A stretch of DNA of 11,667 nucleotides, from positions 1-11,667 of the forward strand of contig JAITMW010000029.1 of the NCBI GenBank assembly GCA_031277155.1. Direction: 5' to 3'. This stretch comes from Clostridiales bacterium (GTDB taxonomy: Bacteria; Bacillota; Clostridia; Lachnospirales; WRAX01). The notes beneath the pieces were generated by a model. The model had not been told where the DNA came from, did no database searches, and saw only the letters and a program-made list of their open reading frames with translations. How positions within the stretch are numbered: the first letter of the stretch is position 1; the number at the start of each line of letters is the position of its first letter. Positions 1 to 4,146 of the stretch are shown in pieces. A program made the position numbers and the translations under genes.

Positions 1-1
1 C

Positions 2-79
2 GGAAAGGACGATAGGCAGGGAAGGGTTTTAGACAGAGAGGTTGCCGAGATTAAAAAGATTTTGGATGGGCGGCGTTGA
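2..79 (+). CDS. 3' end of an unidentified protein (partial)
   Basis: This is the only frame open on the plus strand from the left edge, and it ends in TGA at 77-79. The last residues read DREVAEIKKILDGRR, a charged, amphipathic helix-like tail rich in K, E, D and R, as in real protein C-termini. The minus strand also has one open frame here, but its translation is rich in P, S and L and looks less like protein. The reading frame stops 9 bp before the first hairpin repeat and would converge with the minus-strand genes to its right. Too little is visible to assign a family. Confidence 0.4.
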   Translation, partial: GKDDRQGRVLDREVAEIKKILDGRR

Positions 80-88
80 ATTTATGTA

Positions 89-132
89 TAACCACCCCGG
101 CGCTTCGCGCCACCCCTCCAAAGGAGGGGAAT
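89..132 (+). repeat. Double-hairpin repeat, copy A
   Basis: A 44-bp unit starting TAACCACCCC and ending GGAGGGGAAT. It contains two self-complementary segments: GGCGC-TTC-GCGCC (a 5-bp stem) and CCCCTCC-AAA-GGAGGGG (a 7-bp stem). It is identical to copy D at 587-630 and in the same orientation. With copy B, 18 bp to the right, it forms a large inverted repeat that could fold into a long hairpin or cruciform. Neither strand has a T-run after the stems, so it does not look like a standard intrinsic terminator. Confidence 0.9.
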
Positions 133-150
133 AGGCATTATCGCGCCAAA

Positions 151-192
151 ATTCCCCTCCTTGGAGGGGTGGGCTTTAGCCCGGGGTGGTTA
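151..192 (-). repeat. Double-hairpin repeat, copy B (inverted, stem variant)
   Basis: A 42-bp copy of the same unit in inverted orientation. Read on the minus strand it starts TAACCACCCC and ends GGAGGGGAAT, like copies A and D. The first stem has changed from GGCGC-TTC-GCGCC to GGGC-TAAA-GCCC, and the second loop from AAA to AA, yet both stems stay self-complementary. Its terminal TAA (190-192 on the plus strand as tta) is the stop codon of the DUF559 gene. Confidence 0.88.
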
Positions 193-585
193 TTCCCCTT
201 CATCGATAGGCACCCGAAGGGCGGGATGGTTATACAGCATACGCATAACATCCTCTAGCCGATGCAAAACATCAGCGGCCGAGATATGAATCACGCACAG
301 GCCCAATCCCTCCAAATAGGCATCCCTGTTTTTATCATATTCAGCTTTTTCGTCACAAGAGCTGCCTTCAATCTCAATTACAACATTGCAATTTGTGCAG
401 TAAAAATCAACGATGTAATTGCCTATGATTTTTTGGCGGTCAAAATCAAACCCTCTGAATTTCTTCTTGTGGAGCTGCTGCCACAATAGAACTTCGCTTA
501 GGTTTCCTGCTTTTCGTAATTCTCTTGCTCTTTCACGTAATTTAGGGTTGTACGGGAGAGAGCGATAGTTTCTAAGATTTCGCAT
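190..585 (-). CDS. DUF559 (Vsr-like) endonuclease-domain protein
   Basis: A 131-residue protein, the usual size for stand-alone DUF559 proteins, which belong to the PD-(D/E)XK-related Vsr-like nuclease group. Visible family marks are the N-terminal helical part with LSEVLLWQQL (29-38), the RQ..IGNYIVDFYC motif (50-63, with Q51 and D60), and VVIEIEG (68-74, with E71). These are followed by a helix AEYDKNRDAYLEGLG (81-95) and a final strand CVIHIS. At position 77 there is Cys where family members usually have His (GSxH), which may weaken catalysis. The start ATG lies directly beside repeat copy D, whose GGGGTGG end sits 4 nt upstream and may act as a weak ribosome-binding site. The last 13 residues come from decayed copy C and the stop codon from copy B. 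Codon use is visibly richer in A/T than in the genes to the right. Role inferred: DNA strand cutting linked to mobility or upkeep of the repeats. Confidence 0.88.
   Translation of the reverse strand: MRNLRNYRSLPYNPKLRERARELRKAGNLSEVLLWQQLHKKKFRGFDFDRQKIIGNYIVDFYCTNCNVVIEIEGSSCDEKAEYDKNRDAYLEGLGLCVIHISAADVLHRLEDVMRMLYNHPALRVPIDEGE
192..233 (-). repeat. Double-hairpin repeat, copy C (decayed, coding)
   Basis: Read on the minus strand, this stretch begins ATAACCATCCC, keeps the central CTTCG and ends GAAGGGGAAT. It aligns along its length with copies A and D, with many substitutions and about 3 bp less. The second stem (CCCTCC/GGAGGG) is destroyed. It lies inside the DUF559 reading frame and encodes its last residues, NHPALRVPIDEGE. 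It abuts copy B in the same orientation. The divergence suggests an old copy kept only as coding sequence. Confidence 0.65.
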
Positions 586-586
586 T

Positions 587-630
587 TAACCACCCCGGCG
601 CTTCGCGCCACCCCTCCAAAGGAGGGGAAT
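587..630 (+). repeat. Double-hairpin repeat, copy D
   Basis: A 44-bp unit identical to copy A (89-132) and in the same orientation, with stems GGCGC/GCGCC and CCCCTCC/GGAGGGG. It begins 2 bp from the DUF559 start codon, so the gene's 5' flank is wholly repeat DNA. It also lies 12 bp past the stop codon of the SLH protein, which reads toward it. Copies A and D enclose the nuclease gene as 44-bp direct repeats about 500 bp apart. Confidence 0.9.
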
Positions 631-642
631 TGCCTCCCCGGG

Positions 643-2346
643 CTAAATATCCGAACCAAAGTCGTTTCTCAAAAACTGATGCCACAGACGCTCGAATTCT
701 TCCCGCGAAATTCCAAATACTTCTTCGATATCATAGTCTATATGCAGGCCGACCACATATTCAAATCCGAATGTTGTGTGGATAAACTGGACTATTGTCG
801 CACCCCAGGCATAATTTAACAGCGCATCGCCGTCCCAGAAAAAATCTTCGTCTTCCATTTGGGCAAGTGTGGGTATCTCATTGTCCGATACCATGCGCAT
901 TATATCATCGAAGTAGCCATATGTGACATAAAAGTACCTTTCAAAATACGAGGCCGTCCCCTCAATAAGCCAGCTGGGCACATCCAAGCCAATGACAGCG
1001 ACCCGGTGTTGTATAATATGGACTGTTTCGTGAACCAGCCAATCGGTTGTATTGTCGGTGACTACCGTGCTTCCGGAAGGTCTCACCACGGATATATAGG
1101 CGCCGGCAAAGCCCAAATAATCATCTCGGCCAATAGAGTCCGCAAAATCGGGATAATAATTAACCCTGATGTTTTCGTCCATGTCCCGGCGGCTATAGTA
1201 GAATATGGGTATTCTGTATGTAAAGGCGAAATCAAAGGCATAAAGCACTTCCGGCAGCCTATCTTCCAATTCCGCCGCCATATAAGGAAGCCACCGGGCA
1301 TTTGCTTCGTTGGAATACCAGTAAAAGTTTTCTGATGTATAGCGGCGCACCATCCCAAACATAGCTTCGTTTGTATAGCGCCGCTGTTGTGTCCGAAGCC
1401 GATGTATTTCAGATACGGCAATTTGGAGGTCCAAGGCCGTGGTATTTATGTAGTGGAACACTTCCATTTCCGCCATCGTTATAAACAAAGAATTGCCGGA
1501 AATTCTGTAAGGGGTGTACATAGGGCGAAAACCGGGATAAAACCAATACAAATTCGAGCCGCTTGTCAACCAGTCAAATGTGGTGCCAAAGCCCCAAGAC
1601 GTCTGATGGACGCCTGTTTGGTCACTGTTAAAAGTCGTCACAAAAGCGGGGTTGTCAATCCATGTCCACACGCCGACCAATTCGTGATTTTCTTCGGCCG
1701 GTTGAGCTTCATATGCTTGCAAAAGCGAGATATCAATATTATTGAATGTGACAATCCCTTGCTCTCGGGTGAACAAATCAAGGGGGCTGAAGTTGTTATT
1801 TCCTGTGCCCCGCATAATACCTCTTGCGCTTACAAAGTCAATACCCGCGCGGGCCCAGGACGAAGCCGCGGAAATATCGGCAAAGTCCGAGGGAGGCGGG
1901 GCGGGCAAGGCGGCCTCAAAGACGCTGATGGTATTCATAAGCATTGTCGCCGCTTGTTCGCGGCTGAATTCGCCCTCGGGATTAAAGCGATTGCCGCCTA
2001 CGCCGGAGGTTATGCCAAGGGCAAAGGCAGCCAATATGTCCGGGTCGTCGGTGTCTGTAAAGGCGCCCGGGTCGCGGGACAGCCCTCTGTATGCCAACAA
2101 GGCGTCAATATTATCGCCGGTGGCATATTCCAGCCATCTTACCGCCATGCGGCAAAATTCCTGACGGGTAATGACATTTGTAAAACCGTCTTGCAAATCG
2201 GCGGGCACAAAGCCCCTTTCTATGGCTTGGGTGATGTCCTCTTGTGCCCATGCGCTGGCAGAATCAATGCTTGCCCATAGGCTTGTGGTATGTATCAACG
2301 CAAATATAATCACCAGTGCGGGTAAGGTTGCTTTCAATTTTTTCAT
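643..2346 (-). CDS. Secreted SLH protein with lipocalin-like and HExxH peptidase-like domains
   Basis: A 567-residue exported protein. It begins with a signal peptide (MKKLKA, hydrophobic to about 22, likely cut after WAS at 24-26). Three SLH motifs follow at about 33-85, 93-140 and 155-205, marked by ITRQEF, FSREQA and FTREQG; SLH domains bind secondary cell-wall polymers and hold proteins at the surface. Residues about 222-300 (LVGVWTW..., repeated strands) resemble small lipocalin-like beta domains. The C-terminal part has H439-E440-T-V-H443 (HExxH zinc motif) and, 19 residues on, WLIEG with E462 as probable third ligand, as in gluzincin/peptidase MA-like families; the rest of that domain is rich in Y and F. 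The start is set by a GGAGG site (2356-2360) 9 nt upstream of ATG. Its stop codon is 12 bp from repeat copy D. The substrate is unknown; a cell-surface metallopeptidase is inferred. Confidence 0.85.
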   Translation of the reverse strand: MKKLKATLPALVIIFALIHTTSLWASIDSASAWAQEDITQAIERGFVPADLQDGFTNVITRQEFCRMAVRWLEYATGDNIDALLAYRGLSRDPGAFTDTDDPDILAAFALGITSGVGGNRFNPEGEFSREQAATMLMNTISVFEAALPAPPPSDFADISAASSWARAGIDFVSARGIMRGTGNNNFSPLDLFTREQGIVTFNNIDISLLQAYEAQPAEENHELVGVWTWIDNPAFVTTFNSDQTGVHQTSWGFGTTFDWLTSGSNLYWFYPGFRPMYTPYRISGNSLFITMAEMEVFHYINTTALDLQIAVSEIHRLRTQQRRYTNEAMFGMVRRYTSENFYWYSNEANARWLPYMAAELEDRLPEVLYAFDFAFTYRIPIFYYSRRDMDENIRVNYYPDFADSIGRDDYLGFAGAYISVVRPSGSTVVTDNTTDWLVHETVHIIQHRVAVIGLDVPSWLIEGTASYFERYFYVTYGYFDDIMRMVSDNEIPTLAQMEDEDFFWDGDALLNYAWGATIVQFIHTTFGFEYVVGLHIDYDIEEVFGISREEFERLWHQFLRNDFGSDI

Positions 2347-2398
2347 TTTGCCAAACCTCCATATTTAAGTCGTCGCATTTTCTATGCGTATATCGGTT

Positions 2399-2411
2399 GC
2401 TTTGCCAAAGC
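2399..2411. promoter_or_regulatory. Palindrome GCTTTGCCAAAGC upstream of the SLH gene
   Basis: A 13-bp perfect inverted repeat (GCTTTG-C-CAAAGC) in the 112-bp gap before the SLH gene. Its core TTTGCCAAA recurs just before the SLH start codon (within about 2346-2355), and a related TTTGACAAA palindrome lies at the acetamidase ribosome-binding site. It could be an operator, but the same 9-mer also occurs inside gltX near 10700, so chance is possible. The same gap holds a CCGCT-TGAA-AGCGG hairpin after the hemolysin III gene, without a following T-run. Confidence 0.3.
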
Positions 2412-2458
2412 GCTGCCGCTTTCAAGCGGTAACGGCGTAGTACCTTGCCAACCCTAAT

Positions 2459-3106
2459 TTACAAAAACAGCAATATGCCCAAAAAGTGGCAAACGGCGCC
2501 GAGGCTTACAAAGAAGTGCCAAACCATATGGAAGAAGCGTTTGTCTTTTTTGGCGTAGAAATATGTGCCGGCGGAATAAAAGATGCCGCCGGCAAGGATA
2601 AGCAGCTGCATACCCAGGCTGGCGTTGCGTATGAACATGGGGGCCACAAACACGATAGACCAGCCCATTATTAGGTAGATGGTGAGGGACACTTTTGGGA
2701 TTTTGCGTCCGGCGATGGATTTGTAAAGGATGCCGAAAATTACCATGGTCCATTGCAGCGACGCCACAACGACGCCCTGCCAGCCGCCGATGACCAGCAG
2801 TGCTATGGGGGTGTAGGTGCCGGCTATGGCCACATAGATGGCGATGTGGTCCAAAATTTGCAGCACCTGCCGCTGTCTTGTGTCAACCTTCATGCTGTGG
2901 TACAGCGTGGATGACAAAAACATGAGAAACAGCGAACACATGAAGACGGACACGCTGGCGGCAGCCAGCGTGCCGTGGCGCACAAAGGCGTGGATGGACA
3001 CGGGGGCTATGCCGCCCAATGTGGCCGCCGCCATTGCGCCGTGGCTGACGGCGTTGCCTATTTCTTCGCCAAATGTGTATGTGCGTGGTTTTTTTGTTGT
3101 TGTCAT
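2459..3106 (-). CDS. Hemolysin III / PAQR-family membrane protein
   Basis: A 215-residue integral membrane protein with about seven hydrophobic segments (roughly 20-40, 48-68, 84-104, 108-130, 138-158, 165-185, 193-213), the normal size and layout for the family. Hallmarks are EEIGNAVSHG near the N-terminus, SSTLYHS (H70), LDHIAIYVAIAGTYTP (D86, H87) and FFHMVWHFFV (H193, H197). By analogy with adiponectin receptors, the distant eukaryotic relatives, H70, H193 and H197 would bind zinc with D86 nearby, suggesting membrane lipid-amide hydrolysis; the old name hemolysin need not reflect function. An ATG at 3154 is in frame, but the start at 3106 is preferred: it has GGAG 8 nt upstream and overlaps the acetamidase stop by 4 nt (ATGA), a typical translational-coupling junction. 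The longer start would add 16 non-family residues inside the upstream gene. Confidence 0.93.
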   Translation of the reverse strand: MTTTKKPRTYTFGEEIGNAVSHGAMAAATLGGIAPVSIHAFVRHGTLAAASVSVFMCSLFLMFLSSTLYHSMKVDTRQRQVLQILDHIAIYVAIAGTYTPIALLVIGGWQGVVVASLQWTMVIFGILYKSIAGRKIPKVSLTIYLIMGWSIVFVAPMFIRNASLGMQLLILAGGIFYSAGTYFYAKKDKRFFHMVWHFFVSLGAVCHFLGILLFL

Positions 3107-3975
3107 AATGTCATCTCCACCCTTGCGGTCTTTTTGGGGTCCACCACCTGGCAAATGCGCACATTGCCCGTCAAAGATATGAGCATTGTGGCGTCGGCCA
3201 GGGACATGCCTTTTTCTGCCATAAGATATTTTGCCATATTTTCCACCGACATATCCACGGCAATGTCCAAATCTTCGTGGGATGCCAGCGTCATTATGTG
3301 GGTGGCGTTGCGCAGCATGGGCGTGGGCAAATTGGCGTTTTTCAGCACATCTACGGTGACGGTGACGCGCCCTTCCACCTCCAGCCCGCTTACACCGATT
3401 TCACCGTCGGCCATGGCCGCGTGCAAATCGCCCAGGGCCAACAGGGCTCCGGGCACATTTACGGGCAGCAGCAATGTTGCGCCTTCCGTGATTTTTTTGC
3501 AGTCCAAATTGCCGCCGTGGGCGCAGGGCACGCCGCAGGATATGGCGCCCAGGCTTTTTTCGGGGGCAACGCCAATCACCCCAACCATCTTGTTGACAGG
3601 AAAGTCGATTTCATCTGAAAAAATGACCCTGCCGTCCGCAATGGGCAGGATTTTTGTGTGGCTTTTGTCAAACAGATGCCCCAAAGCGCCCATGTCTTTG
3701 CCGCACAGCACGACGCCCCTGTCGGCAATTTCAATTTTTTCAATTGTGACCGAAAGCACATCACCAACTTCGGCGCCTTGGACATAAAGCGGCCCCGTCG
3801 CGGGGTTTACGCGGTTCCAGTCCAGGCCGTCAAAGGCGTCGTTTTCGTTTGTAATTTGGCCCGAAAGGGCGTCCAGCGTCTCGAAAATTATGCGGCTTCC
3901 CGCCGTCACCGTTAAAGCCGGCGGGTTGTCGGCGCACATGGCATAAATTGTCTTGTCCTTTGTGATTATGTTCAT
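3103..3975 (-). CDS. Acetamidase/formamidase family protein
   Basis: A 290-residue cytoplasmic enzyme of the FmdA/AmdA family, which hydrolyses short-chain amides to a carboxylate and ammonia. Visible marks are NPATGPLYVQGAEVGDVL (57-74), the CGVPCAHGGNLDCK stretch (147-160) with H153 and D158 as likely metal or active-site residues, and LGDLHAAMADGEIG (181-194). Length matches the shorter family members of about 300 residues. An upstream in-frame ATG at 3996 exists, but the start at 3975 is chosen because a near-ideal AAAGGAGGA site (3983-3991) stands 7 nt before it. The 3' end overlaps hemolysin III by 4 nt, so the two are probably one transcript. A 171-bp gap with repeats separates it from the transglutaminase, so it may have its own promoter. 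The true amide substrate cannot be read from the sequence. Confidence 0.93.
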   Translation of the reverse strand: MNIITKDKTIYAMCADNPPALTVTAGSRIIFETLDALSGQITNENDAFDGLDWNRVNPATGPLYVQGAEVGDVLSVTIEKIEIADRGVVLCGKDMGALGHLFDKSHTKILPIADGRVIFSDEIDFPVNKMVGVIGVAPEKSLGAISCGVPCAHGGNLDCKKITEGATLLLPVNVPGALLALGDLHAAMADGEIGVSGLEVEGRVTVTVDVLKNANLPTPMLRNATHIMTLASHEDLDIAVDMSVENMAKYLMAEKGMSLADATMLISLTGNVRICQVVDPKKTARVEMTL

Positions 3976-3986
3976 GATTTTGTCCT

Positions 3987-3999
3987 CCTTTGACAAAGG
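3987..3999 (-). promoter_or_regulatory. Palindrome CCTTTGTCAAAGG overlapping the acetamidase ribosome-binding site
   Basis: A 13-bp inverted repeat that includes the AAAGG half of the AAAGGAGG Shine-Dalgarno site. As RNA it could fold to CCTTT-GTC-AAAGG and partly hide the site; as DNA it could be a protein-binding operator. It shares the core TTTGnCAAA with the palindrome upstream of the SLH gene. No function is shown directly. Confidence 0.3.
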
Positions 4000-4028
4000 G
4001 ACGCCCGGGAGCGCCCCCTATGTTTGAT

Positions 4029-4044
4029 GCCGGGTAAACCCGGC
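4029..4044. other. GC-rich hairpin in the transglutaminase-acetamidase gap
   Basis: GCCGGGTAAACCCGGC forms a 6-bp stem with a 4-nt loop (or 7 bp with a 2-nt loop). It lies about 100 bp past the transglutaminase stop and about 55 bp before the acetamidase start. No T-run follows on the minus strand, so it is not a standard intrinsic terminator; it could be a 5' leader structure or a transcript-stabilising stem. Confidence 0.4.
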
Positions 4045-4084
4045 TAAAGTAATGACTACAAGTCAAGTCAGTGGGGCATACGAG

Positions 4085-4105
4085 TTTAGTCGTAACCTTT
4101 AGTCG
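4085..4105 (+). repeat. Tandem octamer TTTAGTCG, 13-bp period
   Basis: Two exact copies of TTTAGTCG (4085-4092 and 4098-4105) separated by 5 bp. They lie in the gap upstream of the minus-strand acetamidase, followed toward that gene by a short AGTCA-AGTCA tandem (about 4060-4070). Spaced direct repeats of this kind can be binding sites for a response regulator, but 8 bp is short and I see no clear -35/-10 pair beside them. Confidence 0.35.
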
Positions 4106-4146
4106 ACACATGTTTTTTCGGCGTGGTTTTGTCTGCTTGCGCAAGA

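Noticed and set aside
89..233. Hairpin repeats as a CRISPR array
   Set aside because: The copies lie in mixed orientation with no regular spacers, and there are no cas genes.
76..258. Short plus-strand open frame through the hairpin repeats
   Set aside because: It is made almost entirely of repeat DNA and reads antisense into the DUF559 gene; no Shine-Dalgarno site precedes it.
588..630. Repeat copy D as an intrinsic terminator for the SLH gene
   Set aside because: The stems are strong but no T-run follows on either strand; it may stop transcription in another way, which the sequence does not show.
1387..2280. A 297-codon open frame on the plus strand across the SLH gene
   Set aside because: It is antisense to a protein with clear SLH and HExxH motifs. 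Its translation has no recognisable domain and is rich in C, G and R, as expected of a shadow frame.
2975..3787. A 270-codon plus-strand open frame across the hemolysin III and acetamidase genes
   Set aside because: It is antisense to two clearly recognised genes, shows low-complexity S/P/T composition, and has no ribosome-binding site or family motif.
4029..4044. Hairpin as the transglutaminase terminator
   Set aside because: There is no U-tract on the minus strand, and it lies about 100 bp beyond the stop codon.
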